DNA of 64,000 bases, taken from assembly GCA_033297075.1 (NCBI GenBank), contig MU858050.1:62001-126000 (forward strand), written 5' to 3'. Source of the DNA: Rhypophila decipiens (taxonomy: Eukaryota; Ascomycota; Sordariomycetes; Sordariales; Naviculisporaceae). Shown piece by piece: positions 63,957-64,000 of this stretch. Each line of letters opens with the position of its first letter. The stretch's first letter is position 1. Position numbers and translations under genes: made by a program. The notes under the pieces are model-generated. The model saw only the letters and a program-made list of their open reading frames with translations, was not told the DNA's origin and searched no databases.

Positions 63957-64000
63957 CTGTAAATGAGGACAGAGGATGTATTAGTCAAGTTGTTCATGTT

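Overview
The window looks like nuclear DNA of a filamentous ascomycete (Pezizomycotina, probably Sordariomycetes). Genes are split by short introns of mostly 50-100 bp with GTAAGT- or GTATGT-type donors and CTGAC/CTAAC branch points just before the acceptor. Typical families of that group are present: a Zn2Cys6 regulator, a C2H2 regulator with glutamine tracts, a CorA-like membrane protein, a secreted bicupin and a secreted tyrosinase. No bacterial operon structure, rRNA, CRISPR array or integrated phage was seen. All exon joins were read by eye; every multi-exon model with a complete start and stop adds up to an intact reading frame.

Left part (1-17 kb): an accessory-looking region. It holds a small hypothetical gene (1891-2478), a 721-residue fungal protein of unknown function (3795-5960), a Lys/Gln-rich two-exon gene (6865-7907), an 82-residue gene (8576-8824), an MFS transporter (11515-13758) and an acidic protein (15187-16482). 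Between them lie two copies of one small DNA transposon-like element (3095-3480 and 9645-10111). Each has terminal inverted repeats ending in GGCGCC or a one-base variant, an interior of about 22-bp tandem units, and its own 8-bp target duplication. Two tRNA-Cys(GCA) copies and a 25-bp-arm inverted repeat follow at 10.5-10.9 kb.

Middle (17-36 kb): a 1317-residue, six-exon protein (17207-21468) combines a Cys-rich N terminus, a P-loop NTPase motif, a RING-like Cys/His cluster and a complete patatin phospholipase domain. Two transcription-factor genes follow, C2H2 at 27281-29057 and Zn2Cys6 at 32985-35816, each with about 4 kb of apparently gene-free upstream DNA.

Right part (39-64 kb): a core housekeeping block comes first. 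Brl1/Brr6 (nuclear envelope) and Iws1/Spn1 (transcription elongation) are head-to-head over 554 bp, followed by an SR-protein kinase. Next come a secreted oxalate-decarboxylase-like bicupin, a CorA-like membrane protein, a secreted tyrosinase and two convergent Nudix hydrolases. The last Nudix gene (YSA1-like) runs off the right edge. The genes do not form an obvious biosynthetic cluster. The most original signals are the minisatellite-bearing transposon family and the P-loop/RING-like/patatin protein.
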